A stretch of 64,000 bases of DNA from Ciborinia camelliae (GCA_025890175.1 JANPYM010000005.1:2847586-2911585); one strand, 5' to 3'; shown: positions 25,201 to 38,190, counted from the first letter of the stretch. Translations and numbers: made by a program. Notes: a model not told the origin generated them from the letters alone.

Positions 25201-27315
25201 AAGTCTAGTATATGAAGCTTCAAAGGTCACCGCATTTCTTCTTCAAGCAGTCAATGACATTCATACAAACAACAGTGATTACGAGGGGACTTCGTCTGAA
25301 GAGCCTTCACATAAGTTGCAAGATTTTCAGTCAATTTTAGCATCTTCCCAAAATACCATAGAAGGATTGGAGAATTTCTTGACCACCCTCCACCTCTCTT
25401 TCCAGATAAAATACTTATTCCCATCGAGTTTTGTATACCTCAAAAGCCTAGGATCCTTCTATCAGACCTTTCAGCAATCTTATCGATACTCTATAGCCTT
25501 GACGTCCCCGGGAAAAATAAAATACAGCAAGACAGTGACACAGGGACTCGACTCGAAAAACAATGTCACAAATGTTTGTGGTCTGTGCTGGATAAATAAG
25601 TCGTCGGTAAGCTATAAGACCCCTTCACTTGTCACTTCACCAGCATGGCACACTTCGGATTATTAACATTAAATTACTCAAATATAGTGTAGCTCTGTTA
25701 AAAATAGAGCCTGCCATAGATGCATAGAAATCAGACGCAGGTACAGCAGGGCCAACATTCAAGCACCAAACAAATTGGCCCCTTTTATCAGTCGTGGTGG
25801 TCTGCCGCCCATCTACATCTTTTCTTTTCTTTTGCTAACCATGTTATAGACATACATGAGGCCATTTACGAGAGTTATCCACCAGGCTCGCATTTTTCTG
25901 GTTTTCATCGCGATGAGATAACCTATCTTTCGATTCGAGCTGATAGCTCGGTTGGATCATTTATCAAACAAAACTTTGAATTCAGTGGAACATTCGCGGT
26001 TACCAACCACGCGATTACAAATTCTTTCGACAAATTTGTAGGGAAAAGTTTCGCAGCCCAAATCACGGCGAGTGATGAGTCCTCGAAATCGATTTCGGAG
26101 GCTATTCTTGCTGGTGGTTATCTTAACTTCCTGTGCTCAAGCGTAATTAAATCCGAAACTTCCATTGTGTCCAGCTCCGGATGGACTATTGGGCAAAACT
26201 ATGAAGTATACGATCCCAAGACTTTTTCAAAGGGCTTCGTATTATCTAGACTCCAAGATATTGTCGAAAGCATCATGGGCTGCTTACAGAAAACCGATGG
26301 AAATGCCGATACTGTAATGTATACTTCTGCGGTTATTCTTTCTTCCGAACTATCGTACTTTCTTCCACAATTGTCTCATGGAAAGCTACGTGATGATGTA
26401 AGTTCATTCTATTTTGTATCGTTATCATTGACTAATCTCAAATTTTAGATCACTTTGGGTGTTGACAAACTTCTTACCCCCTGGCTAGGATCTATTCATC
26501 AGATGCTGAAGGAGTTCTTAAGCCGGGGCTGCGGAGTATACAATACTTGGCAACTTTATTTGAATGGGTCGCTGAAAAAACTAAGAAGGTTCGGCGAAAC
26601 ATATGTCGTATCTCTCGAGGCCATTACAATAAGCCTCAGCTGCTTCCCTATACGATCGAAGATTTTGGAATTCGATGCTTTGAAGAAAAGTCTGAGAGCA
26701 GATATTGACTCCAGTCATTTTAACTGTCCATATTTAACTCGATGCCATTATTCTGATTCATCCTACACATCTGAGTACCTCAGTGTTATTCTGAATTCAT
26801 CTGCATTTGATCTTCTTTCCGATTTGGCAGTTTCCGAAGTATACGCCCTTATCCGGTCGAACTCTCGTCCTACCTTAACACAGAGCTCTTCCAACAATCA
26901 TCTGAATTTGTATACCTCAAATTCAAGTGACTCAATATCTATTTTGACAGTGGACCAGCCACTGCCAGATCTAGGATTTCTTGCACTTAGAGAAGAATGT
27001 ACATCGACAGAGCTGAAATGTTGGGTTTTAGACAAGCAGCAGTGCAATGATGCATTGGGAATCACGAACCGAGAATCAAGTGATCACGAGCCCGCGAATT
27101 CGATCCCAATATCATATAAAGCACCAAGAAAATCAGCATTTGAACGTTCGGACAAAACTGCATATCAATATTTCCATGATATCCAAGCCCAGGATAGAGA
27201 AATTATTCAAAATGGTGAAAGGGGAGTAGGTTGGAGAATGGAATTTTGTCAAGGATTCTTTTGTTTCGTCACTTCATGGAATAGTGGCGTGCGGGATACA
27301 ATATTCTTTTTCTAG
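22230..27315 (+). CDS. Giant fusion protein: homeodomain-like + C2H2 fingers + Ser/Thr kinase + unknown C-terminal region
   Basis: Predicted exons 22230-25133, 25190-25606, 25688 to about 25790-25799, 25850-26397 and 26449-27315, about 1610 aa. Residues 217-284 are basic and end in a homeodomain-like helix (DIYNWFQKRA). C2H2-like fingers lie at about 346-372, 392-445 and 464-488. The kinase domain (about 635-920) has the Gly loop (G638, G640, G643), K685, HNDIKPAN (D783, K785, N788; HND instead of HRD), DFG (805-807), AAPE and SDIWSLGC, so it should be catalytically competent. The first intron (25134-25189: GTATGA, GCTGAC, CACAG) removes the kinase stop and continues in frame. The 3' end of exon 3 is uncertain: four GT sites (25791, 25794, 25797, 25800) are all in phase with the acceptor at 25849. 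The C-terminal 600-650 residues match nothing I recognise. Alternatively the region is two genes, a 969-aa kinase and a downstream one. Confidence 0.65.
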
Positions 27316-27529
27316 ATACTACAATTGGGGGGCATTGGTGTAAGAGAGCTATGATCTAGAGTCTTATGACCGGCTAGGTTTTAGTGTGAATTATTTTTGG
27401 TCTTTAAGGTGGGATGGCTAACCCTGATACTTCTTTGAAAAATATATCTGCTGTATATGATTCCCACGAATTTGATATTTTCAAAAGTTTTTTTTACAAT
27501 TTCAATATGGGGTGGGGTGACTAGTGTCT
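27316..27529. other. Short flank between fusion gene and transposon
   Basis: This 214-bp stretch of ordinary composition is the remaining 3' flank of the fusion gene. It ends at the target-site copy at 27530. Confidence 0.5.
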
Positions 27530-27538
27530 TAAAATCAA
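27530..27538. repeat. Left 9-bp target-site duplication
   Basis: TAAAATCAA immediately precedes the left TIR. Confidence 0.75.
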
Positions 27539-28359
27539 CGGCAAATACCTCGAATATCATAGTTTTCAACTTTGATACCCCAACTAGCATAATGTAATAA
27601 TCGAGATCTATTATATGCTTTTTAGGATTAGAATATCATTTTTTTTTGAATTTAAAATTAAAATTGAAATATTATTATTAAAATTAAGAATTGAAATAAT
27701 AATATATATTATTTGAAATTGAAATGAAATTTTTTTATATTAATTAGAATATTACGGTCGGCTATGTAGTAGGTTAGTATCATATCGTTTTTTTCATTTT
27801 TTTTATTTTTTTTATTTTTATAACTTTTATAGTTTTTATAACTTTTAATTCTTTTTCATTAATATTAAATTTTGATTTAATTTTTATAATATTATATATT
27901 ATTAAATAATAATATATTAGTTAATTAAATTTTTTAAATTATTTTAAATAAATTATTGTATAATATATTAAGTTTTTCTTTTAAAATATTATATAATATA
28001 TTTGTAAATTTTTTTTTTAATTATATACAAATCTTTTTTTAATAGTTTTAATATTATTATTATTATTAATATCTTAAAAATGATTTAGATCTTTTTAATT
28101 ATTGTACAATATAATTTTTGTAAAAAGCATTATACAGTATATAATATTATTTTCAAAAAAGCTACGATTTTTATAGTTTTTTTTATTATTTTTTTTATTA
28201 CTTTTTTTATTATTTTTTTTGTTATCCCTACTATTATATTTTTTATTATTCTTTCTATTATTTTTAGAATTGTATAAATCAATTTCTTTTTTATTATTTT
28301 AATTAATTCGAATCCGATTTGTCTGACAGACATTTTCGTTTGTATAATATAAGGGTAAG

Positions 28360-28539
28360 TTTAGTTTGTACAATGAAATAAATTTAGTTTGTATGGTGGA
28401 ATAGGTTTAATTTGTATAATGAAATAGGCTTAATTTGTACGATGGAATAGGTTTAATTTGTACAATGGAATAAATTTAATTTGTATAATGAAATAGGCTT
28501 AGTTTATATAATAAAATAAATTTAGTTTGTATAATGGAG
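28360..28539. repeat. 23-bp tandem repeat inside the transposon
   Basis: Eight units of the type TTTAATTTGTATAATGAAA plus ATAGG follow each other with exact 23-bp spacing. Differences between units are almost all C/T or G/A transitions, in keeping with RIP. Confidence 0.85.
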
Positions 28540-31500
28540 ATGTAGTAAAGGTATAATAAAAATGTAATGGTGATAATAAAATATTTGTTTATAGATTTTG
28601 TATAACCACGATTTTTATATATTAGTTAAAAGATTTATATAATTAAGATAGATAATAATTGATTTATATAATAAAAGAAGTAGATAATAATTAATTTGTA
28701 TGATAAAATAAATTAATTTATATAGATAAGGAGTATAAGATTAAAAAAATTGAAAAAATTAAAAAAGTAGGAAAATTTTGATTTTATAAAAAAAAAAATA
28801 AATATTAATTAAATAATTAAAACTAATATATAATAATTAATTAATTATTAATATTATTATATAAAAAAAAAAATATTAATATATAAAAAAAATAACAAAA
28901 TTAATTTAAAATTATTTTTTTTAAATAATTTTATTATTTTTATTTATTTTTTTAATTTTCTATTTAATTTGAATAAATATTTTTATAGGGATATTATTTT
29001 TTTTTTTGTAAAGTGTTTTTTTAAAAATATTATTATTAGTATGTTAAATATATTTTATTAAAAAAATATTAATTTATTATTAATAAGAATATTTATTAAA
29101 ATTTTTGTTTTAAGCCTATATTATTAGACTAATAATAAAAGTAAAAATAAAAATATAAGCCTAATATTTATTATAATTTTTTAATCTATTTGTAAAGCGA
29201 TTAAATGGAAAAAATGTAAGAAATAAAATTATACAAAAATCTTGATTTTTTATAAAATTATATTTTTGAGATTAATTTTGTTATTTATAATTATTATATT
29301 TACCTTTAAAATAATTTGATATATATTAATATTTAAAAAACGATTTTATTATATTTTTTTGTATTAATATTTAATATTTTTTATATATTAGATTTTAAAA
29401 AATATTTCAATTTTGAATTAAAAGTTTATTAATATATAATAAATATTAATTTTAAAATTAATAAAATTTTATAATATTAATTATAAATTTTACATTGTAC
29501 CCCGATATATTAAAAAAAGTTTGTTATAAATTATTTTTATAAAACAATTTTAATTATTAAAATATATATTATAATTTTAGATTTTAATTAAAAAAAGTAT
29601 TTTGAAATGTTTATTAAATAAAAAAATTATATTAAATAAATTTTCTATATTATTTATTAAATTAAAATTAAAAAAATTTTTTATTTATATATATTTATAT
29701 TGATTTAAAAAATATTTTAATATTATAAAATTAAAATTAATTAATTAAAATTATAAATTTAATAGATTAAATATTAATTAAAAAATATTATATTAAATTA
29801 TAAAAAAAATAATATTTTTAATATATAATAATAACTTTATTTTTTTTTATATTAAATTTAATAAAAATGATTTAATAATAAAACTTTAAAGATTATTTTA
29901 TATTATAAATCAAATAAATAATTAATTAATATTAAATCTTTTTAATAATAATAAATAATAAAAAGTTATAAAAAAAAAATAAACTTATTTTTTATATAAA
30001 ATTTTAATATTATAATATTGTTTTAATTATATAATAATATATTTTAAATATATAAATAAACAAAAAGTAAAAAAGTTTTTATTTATTTTTTATTTTTTTT
30101 TTTCCTTTTTTAATATTATATATATACTTTTCTTTTTTATCTTTTATAAAATATTCGAATTTTTTTTAAATAATTTATTATTATAATATTTTGTTTTTTT
30201 AAAGATTATTAAAATAATAAAAAAAAACAATTAAATAATTATATTTAATATAAATATTATTTTTTTTTGTTTAAATTTTTAATTTTTAAAAATTTTAAAT
30301 TAAAAAATTTTGCAAAAAAAGTTTTAGGATTATTTATTTTTTTAAAACAATTTTATTATTTTAAAAATAATAATTTTAATTTTAAATCAAATTTTTTTAA
30401 TATAAAAATTATTATTAAATAATAAAAATTATATAATAAAATAAATAATTATAAATTTAACAAAATTTATAAAAAAGTTTTTAATATTAAATATTATAAA
30501 AATTTTATATTTTATTAAAAAAAAAATAAATAAATTATTAATTTAATAGATCTTAATCTTATTAATATAAAAAATTTTATAATTTTTTTTAATTTATAAA
30601 TTATTAATTAAAAAAAAAAATCAATTTAATTTTATAAAATTTATTAATTTATAATTATATTATATATAATTTTTTATAAAAATATAATAAAATTATATAA
30701 ATAATATTTAATAAAATTAATAAAATTCAAAAAATAAAATAATTATTCTAATATTTATAATTTTTCAATTAATATTAAATTATAAATCATTAAATTTTGA
30801 AAAGATATATTAAATAAAATTTAATTTGAATATTAAACCTATTATATATATATTATTTGAATAAAGATTATTTTAAAGTTGTATTAAATTATATTTGTAA
30901 ACCTTAAATTATAAAATATTTTTAAATATAAAGATAAAAATTGATTTTATTTTTTTATAATTTTAATTTAATATAAAAAAAAAAAAAAAAAGCTATAAAG
31001 CAAACTAAAAAAATTATATAAAATATTATAAAAAAAAAGTTTAAAAAATATTTATATAATAAATTCTCTATTTTTTTATTTATTATCTCTTTATCTATAA
31101 ATACAAAACATCCACATTATAACAAAATTATTAAAGATAATCTTTTTATTAATATAAATAACAATAAAAAAAAAGTTACGATTAAATTAGCAAATAAAAA
31201 AACAAAGTTAAAATTAAATATTAAAATAAAGTTTATTAATAATATTAATATAATTAAAAAAGAAAAAAAGAATAATAATGAGAATAATTTTTTATTGTTT
31301 GATTTATTAAATATAAAAAAGAAAAAAAATAATAATAAAAATAATAAAAAAAATAATAATAAAAAAAATAATAATAAAAAAAATAATAATAAAAAAAATA
31401 ATAATAAAAAAAAATAATAAAAAAAATAAATTATTTTTTAAAAAAACATTTATTATAATTTTTAAAACTTAAAACCCTAGATTAATTTATAATAGAAATA

Positions 31501-33845
31501 GGAATATCTAAAAAAATATATTAGATATTAAAATATTTATTTTTCCCATAACCTTTTATTATAAAGTTTTTTTTATTATTATTAATAATAATATTTTTTT
31601 TTATTTCAAAAATATTTATATTATTATTGATATTTTAAGAAAATAATAAATAAAAAAGAATAATTTAATTTAAATAATAATTCTATTTAATATTTATTTA
31701 AATTACTAATAAATATAATTGTTATTCTTATATTATTATTTTGATGATTTAAATGATTTATTAAAAAATTTTTAATAAAAATAAATTGTTATTTTTTATA
31801 ATATAAATAAAATTTTTATAGATTTTATAATTTAATAAATAAATATATTACTTAATAATTAGATTTTTTATATTTTATCTTTATATTAATATTATTTATT
31901 ATTATTTTATTTAATAATATTATATAATAATTAAAATGGTATTATTTATTATTACTAAATAAAATATTTATAAATTATTAATTCTTTATTTTTAATTTAA
32001 AAAAAAGTTATTTATATTTTAATTTATAAAACAAATGAAAAATAAAGGATTTTAAATTTTATATATTTTAATTAAATATATTGGAATTTTCAAAACTAAT
32101 TTTTTTAAAAATAAGATTATATATTTTTAATATTTCAAAAAATAGGGTATAAAAGAAAAGAGAAGATTAAACCTTTTTACAGATTCCAAATTTATTATTA
32201 TTGTTCGAGGACTATAATATCAAAATTATAATTATAAATAAATATTTTCAATTTTATATAGTTTTTATAATTATTATAATATTAATTATTAAATCCTAAA
32301 AAAATTTAGATTGAATAATGATATAACCTTGATTAACCAAAGGGATTATAATAAAATAATAAAAATGGTGGAGAAATATATACGAAAGCAATTTGTTATA
32401 AAACAATCTTTACAATAAAATCTTATTTATATATATAAAGATATACAATTTGCTTTATTATATTTTATATTATAAAATAAAATTCAAAAACTTATACAAA
32501 AACTTGATTTAGCTAATATTTAAGCTTATTCCAAGAAAAAAAAAAAGAAAAAAAGATTTAAAGTTGTTAAACTTAATCGAGTTTGGAATATTAATAAATA
32601 TAACAAATTATTAATATACAACTTTCAAATCTATAGAATTATAAATGTTTATTTACAATAAATTCTTAAATATTATATCAGTATTTCAAATTGAATATAA
32701 ATTGTAATAAAATATTTATTATTAGAAATAATTAAAAAATACAGTATTTTTATTATAATATATTCTAATATAGGAAATGAAACTATATTTGTTATTATTA
32801 TATAAATTGCTTTACAGCATATATTGGAGATTAACATATTTCTTTGAAAATATTGGATTTATAATTTTTTCAATAAAGAATGTTTGTATTAAGAAATAAT
32901 GAAATAAATTGATTGAAAAATAAATAGATTAATAAATAAAATTGTTTAATGTTTTTAATAATAAAAATTGGTTTTAAAATACAAAAAAAAATCGAATTAC
33001 TTTAAGATTTTTATTTATATTTACTATATAATATTATATTGATTATTTTATTAAAATTTATAATACTTATTATATTTATAAGCAATTATTTCGAATTTAC
33101 TATTTTTCTATTAGCAAATCCAATAATTTATATTATTATATAATTATAAAAAATTATACAATAAAATAAAAATATCCCAATTTTTTATATAAGTTTATAA
33201 ATAAATTTAAAGAAAAACTTAAAATTTATAATTTTAATTTATATTAAATTAAAGAGTAAACAAATCTTTGTAAATCAATTTTTAAAGATAAAAAATTTCA
33301 ATTTAAATATACTTATTTTTTTTTTGGATTATATTAATTATATATAAAAGTATATTAATATTTTTGTGAAAAGTTATAGAAATATAATTTTATTGAAATA
33401 TAATCTTTATAAAATATATATAAATAAATCAAATGAATATAATAAAAAAAAGCTACTAACTTAAAAGCATATAGAAAAATAGGAATATTAAATATATAAA
33501 AAAGAAAAGTAGTTAAACAAAGATATAATGAAAAAAAAGAAAACGTTTTTGATTTTAAAAAGTATATAAATAAAATATCAAAATTTAGTTTAGAAGAAAA
33601 AAATAATATTAATAAGGATAAGAATAATAAAGATAATAAAATTTTTCTAAATTTAGAATAAATCAAGTATTTTTATATTATAGTTTTTTTAATTTTTGTA
33701 AATAATATTGGTAAAATAAGTAGAATAAATAATATAAATAGTAAAGTAGTATAAGTAGTAAAAGCTATAAAAGCTATAAAAATGAAAAAAGTGAAAAAAG
33801 TGAAAAAAGCGATGTGATACTAACCTACTACATGGCCGACCGTAG

Positions 33846-33935
33846 AGTATCAAAATTAAAAAATATAATATTCGAAGTATTAAAATTAAAAAATATAATA
33901 TTCGAAGTATTAAAATTAAAAAATATAATATTCGA
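33846..33935. repeat. 30-bp tandem repeat (three units) in right TIR
   Basis: Three consecutive 30-bp units begin AGTATYAAAATTAAAAAATA and end ATATTCGA. They lie within the right terminal inverted repeat; the left TIR shows only a diverged equivalent. Confidence 0.85.
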
Positions 33936-34059
33936 GATATTTATTGTATTTTCTTTTAGAACTGAAATAGCAATATATATTATTTGAGGTCGAAATGAAA
34001 AGTTTCTATGTTAGTTGGGGTATCAAAGTTAAAAAACATGATATTCGAGGTATTTGCCG

Positions 34060-34068
34060 TAAAATCAA
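34060..34068. repeat. Right 9-bp target-site duplication
   Basis: TAAAATCAA immediately follows the right TIR, identical to the left copy. The next base on the right (C) also matches the first base of the left TIR. Confidence 0.75.
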
Positions 34069-35532
34069 CAGGCGTGGACCACGTCTATCGAATATAAAGC
34101 CAGGGACAGCTCATCTCTCCTCATTATACTCATCTAGAAAGCTCACACCCGAGACCTAAAAACTTAGGTTGCTTTCTCTTTTTTCTCTCTTGGCTTCATA
34201 TTTTCCAACATACCCCCATCTCCTCTCATCTAACGTTTACACTTCCATTATAAAAGTCCCCGATACTCACTTCTTCCTCATAAACTCAAGTTAGCATCGC
34301 GCTAAACCTAGAGTGCTGAAGGGTCTCGAGAGTAATGGAAGGGAATAGATACCCCTCACCTTGGAGAACACAATATTCCTATAGAGCAGAACCACCCCCT
34401 TTCAAATCCTCAGACCATTTCACCTTCCCCATTTTTCTGTCGATCTAAACAGCGTCTGTATCACAGGCAAGATCCTCCCTGAGATCTTTCCGAGTCCCCT
34501 CCAAATAAACCAATGTGGCAGGTCCAAAGACTTCGCAATCATCCTACGGGTACAGTCAGTTACTCAATGCCCCTGGCATAATATAATTCTCATTATTATC
34601 TTTTAAAGTTACTAGGAATGGAGAAAACCCGAGGAAAATAGCAAAGAATAAAGGAAGAAAGTAGATTTCTCGACCCAAACACTAGCACATAGATATCCCA
34701 GGGTCCTATCATAATTTTCACCACTTCTATGAAATAAGCTAAAAGCCCTGTAACGTATAGGGCCTAAGAGCCTAGAGATCGTTATTGTTATATTTATAAT
34801 TATAGTGGTAATTTTACTACCAGTCTGTATCTGCAAAATGCATTCTAATATCAAATCCATACCACTGTTTCTGAAAGATCTAATTATAAATATCAAAACG
34901 ACTACACTGCACTGCACTGCACTGCAGGGTATCATTAGCGATGGAGCCCTAAAGTTTACAGGGCTATCACACTTGGAATTTTTTGTCCTCTGTCACTGTC
35001 TACTGCCTCAGTCTGCTGATCTCAGTTCTTCACTCCATATTTATATTTGAATGTTTGTTAGACATCTATATATGCTTCTTGTGTTGTATTGTAAGATTTT
35101 ATTGTGGGTTGGTTTGGTTTGGTTGGGGCTGAATGAGGAGTGCGGGGTTATTGTGTAGGGTAAGGTGGGGTAATTTTGAAGAATTAGGGGTCAATTTATA
35201 TGGTGGTGTGGAAGAATTAGAGGTTAATGTGAGTGTGTAAGTCTGTATTGAAGAGTTAGGGTTCAAGATACACGTTCCAAAATCTAAAAAATGTATGACT
35301 GCAGCTCAGATTCCCGGGTGGATACTTTGTATTGGTAAAAATATCTTTTACGGGTGAGCCGAGCTTGAAAATGGATTGAGAATTGATTGAATTTTTTGAT
35401 ATTGGACGAGGGATATCCGTCATCCATTAGTTTGTCCGAGACAACTTCATGTACTCATCTGAATTAGTGATATATGTCATCCAGCCACTTATCATATATA
35501 CAGACATGCATGCTTGTTAATATTCCCTTCTC
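34069..35532. other. Intergenic between transposon and cyclophilin gene
   Basis: No gene is supported. A CACTG pentamer array lies at about 34903-34926. Several short frames (34612-34935 and others) are not coding-like. The proximal part should include the cyclophilin 3' UTR. Confidence 0.5.
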
Positions 35533-36471
35533 TTACTCAACAACACCTGATTTAGCAATAGAAACATGAGCTCTCGGTGTGCCATTTCGAGTTCCAAGCC
35601 CTTCAATTCTCTTCACGAGGTCCATACCCTCAACTACCTCGCCAAAAACCACATGTTTACCATCTAACCAAGGAGTAGCCACTGTGGTGATGAAGAATTG
35701 AGAACCGTTTCTAAAGGAGGTCAGTCGTTCATCCCTTCCCGACTCAATGTCATTACAAAAAGTTTGTAAAGAGACTTACGTATTCCTTCCCGCATTCGCC
35801 ATACTCAATTGACCTGGCTTCGTGTGCTTGACCACAAAATTCTCGTCCCGAAATCTATTGCCGTAGATGGATCTTCCGCCAGTTCCCTAGGTTTACATCA
35901 GTATTTCTTTCATCAAATACCCATTGTGTATGAGATGTAACATACATTTCCTCTAGTGATATCTCCACCTTGCAGCATGAATTGCGGGATAATACGATGG
36001 AAAGGACTTCCAGCATATCCAAAACCATGTTGGCCGGTACACAATTCACGGAAATTGCGAGCGGTGTAGGGAGTTATCTCATCATGAAGTTTGAATGTGA
36101 TGCGGCCAGCAGGAGCTTCAAGTTGTATTAGCCGATTGAAACAAGTCCGTTGAAAAATGTGAGAAATTACCAGAATCAACAGTAATATCAAAATAGCAAT
36201 TCTTGCTTGAGTTTTCCTGTGACTTGGTCGTAGCTTCGGTGGTGGAAGAAGATGCTGGAGTTGGACTCGAGGATTGAGTGAATATGGATGGAAAGGAAAT
36301 GGAGAAGAATGAAGGTGTTAAGAGATTGTAGAGCGAAGAGTGGTTTCCTTCTGATGATACGGATGGTGCTGGATATGCATATTTTTGGAAAGGCGCGTGG
36401 AAAGGTGGCGCCATGTATTTTGGTTTCGCATCATTGTGAAGCCATTGAAAGGCAGAAGTGGTCGAGAACAT
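35533..36471 (-). CDS. Cyclophilin-type peptidyl-prolyl cis-trans isomerase with N-terminal extension
   Basis: Exons 36471-36171, 36115-35946, 35886-35780 and 35710-35533 give 251 aa. Residues 1-95 are a Ser/Pro/Thr-rich, poorly ordered extension. The cyclophilin domain follows (CYFDITVD... to the C-terminus) with catalytic Arg in [14 protein letters not shown], the GSQFFITT motif and the Trp of [12 protein letters not shown] that confers cyclosporin binding in the family. It catalyses proline isomerisation during protein folding. Intron signals are canonical (GTAATT, GTATGT, GTAAGT; branch GGCTAAT, GACTGAC). The extension could be an organellar targeting sequence, but this cannot be decided by eye. 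The start chosen is the first ATG; no upstream in-frame ATG is seen. Confidence 0.93.
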
Positions 36472-36820
36472 CTTCAACTTTGAGGATATATTTCAAATGA
36501 ACCGATTGACAGAATGTGTTGGATGTCTTGTTTTGAGAACTCAGCATAAAAACAATCAAATCATTCCAACTGCTATTGAGAAAGTGAAACTATATAGTCA
36601 CGTGTGACCGTGTCAAGACCCGCGGTTTAGCCGCTTACCCGCAGAAAGCAATCACTCTTGGCGCTGTTGAATTCAAACACGAGGGGCACATCTGGACCAC
36701 ATCGACGACAACAGCTTTTAGTATTTGCGACTTCTTGCGACTGATCTAATCAATAGAAACATATGTATAAGATGAGAGCACTGGCTCTGTCTTCATCTAT
36801 CACCAAATATCTACTGACGC

Positions 36821-37678
36821 TCAATTCTCCCAGGAATATACAGTCTTCCCCTCCTCAAATTTACCTCCTTTGGGCCTCCACATGAGCCAAACGCGATACG
36901 GCTCGGGCGCAATGACTTCCTTCAACTTCGCAAACTCCTCTTCATCACCCTTTGTGGCCGGTGGCACATCCAGGAAGAAAGGGCGAACAATGACGAAGCC
37001 ATGAGCTTTGTACAATTCACGTCCATCATCGGTTGACTCGACAAATGACTCGAGTCCCATTTCGTCGGCGAGCTTGCAACCCCATTCCATCATCAAACTA
37101 CCTGCTCCCTTACGACGATGCTCGGGATCCACAAAGCAGTAACCCACCACTGAAGTTGCGCACCCGGTTAGCAATGTCTCGACACGGATGAGGGCATATC
37201 ATATAAATGCGGGGAGAGAAGCAGGTTTTCTTACGCAAGTGTGGACGGTTCATGACTGAAGGGCGACCCTTAAAGAAGTCCACAAGTATATGATCGGAAA
37301 TGGTTTTCAATGGGCCTATTTGCATACGCATCTCTGGTCAGCATCCATATTGTTTTCGGTGCTCATCGAGAAAAGATGGGTTATACCTTCCGGCCACCAA
37401 GTTGCCTTCGTAATGGGTTGTGGCGTTGCGAATGGGTTTGTTTCATGAATAACCCACTCAGCGCCACTGATTACTTTATCCCCATCTTTTACTGTAAGCC
37501 AGTGGCTGTTTGGAGTGCCTTGGTGCCAGGCCCATTGTCGTTCGGTACACTCTTCGATACTTGGACCTTTGAGAACTTCCCAAAGAGTGTTGTCTGGCTT
37601 CGCATAAGCTCTATGCTCAACCTTTACCACCTCCGCAAACTCGGCGATGTTTGTTATTTCTGATAGCTGGAGAGTCAT
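36821..37678 (-). CDS. GNAT-family N-acetyltransferase
   Basis: Exons 37678-37387, 37333-37235 and 37149-36821 give 239 aa. The fold-defining acetyl-CoA motif is VDPEHRRKGAGSLMMEWG, followed by LADEMGLESFVES and LYKAHGFVIV, the usual motif A/B region near the C-terminus. The N-terminal half (EHRAY...LWEVLKG, W-rich) is typical of fungal single-domain GNAT proteins with unknown small-molecule substrates. Branch sites GCTGAC and TGCTAAC and donors GTATAA and GTAAGA support the two introns, and both joins keep the frame. It lies 349 bp upstream of the cyclophilin start, same strand; no functional link is implied. Substrate not assignable. Confidence 0.9.
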
Positions 37679-38190
37679 TTTCGATCTGATAGGTTGCGCT
37701 AAAAACTTATATTTGCCTTGGGTTTTGATATCTTATGTGTTTTTCGAAATATTGCTCTGGGACAGCCAATAATACTTTTGTGGTATTTAAGTGAGTATCT
37801 TATAACAAGCTGGTTCTCTCTATTATATAATTGATGTCTCTTGAGTCTTGCTTGTTTGGTGAATATTAGAACCCCGGCTGAGGTACCAACTGTTGTGCGG
37901 CGGAGCATACTTCTATGCTACTATAATGCATAGACACCGCATATTTTTATTAATTCAATAGAGATATGATTTATCCGCGCGCATCCCCACTCTATGTCTA
38001 TGTGCCGCAGTCTTACACAATCAGCATGCAATCAATTCGATAAAGCGAAGTCGAATTCAGAGCTATCAACAACTGTATCACCAGTCAATCCACTTATACA
38101 TGGTAATCTCGGAGATAAGAACAAATATGGTTGTGGAAATCAGACCAGTTTGTTTTCCGAATCCAACGTCGAACTCACGTTTGCACTACT
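37679..38190. other. Intergenic
   Basis: This is the GNAT promoter side and the 3' flank of the UstYa-like relic. No feature recognised. Confidence 0.45.

Larger units (their letters stand above)
27539..34059. mobile_element. RIP-degraded Mutator-like DNA transposon (6521 bp) with long TIRs and 9-bp TSD
   Basis: Both ends carry inverted copies of the same sequence starting CGGCAAATACCTCGAATATC: the outer 53 bp at 27539-27591 match the reverse complement of 34007-34059 with four mismatches. A second inner block at 27753-27787 matches the reverse complement of 33810-33844 with two mismatches, both C (right) to T (left). TIRs therefore extend about 300 bp. The element is flanked by direct repeats TAAAATCAA at 27530-27538 and 34060-34068. 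Long TIRs and a 9-bp duplication are the hallmark of Mutator-like elements. The interior is almost pure A+T with no usable frame, as expected after repeat-induced point mutation. No transposase could be read. Confidence 0.75.

Noticed and set aside
28360..28539. Considered a CRISPR-like array
   Set aside because: Head-to-tail 23-bp units without spacers in A+T DNA of a eukaryote; an ordinary tandem repeat.
33355..33666. 103-codon Phe/Leu/Tyr-rich frame in the A+T block
   Set aside because: Expected by chance in A+T DNA; no conserved motif; inside the RIP-degraded element.
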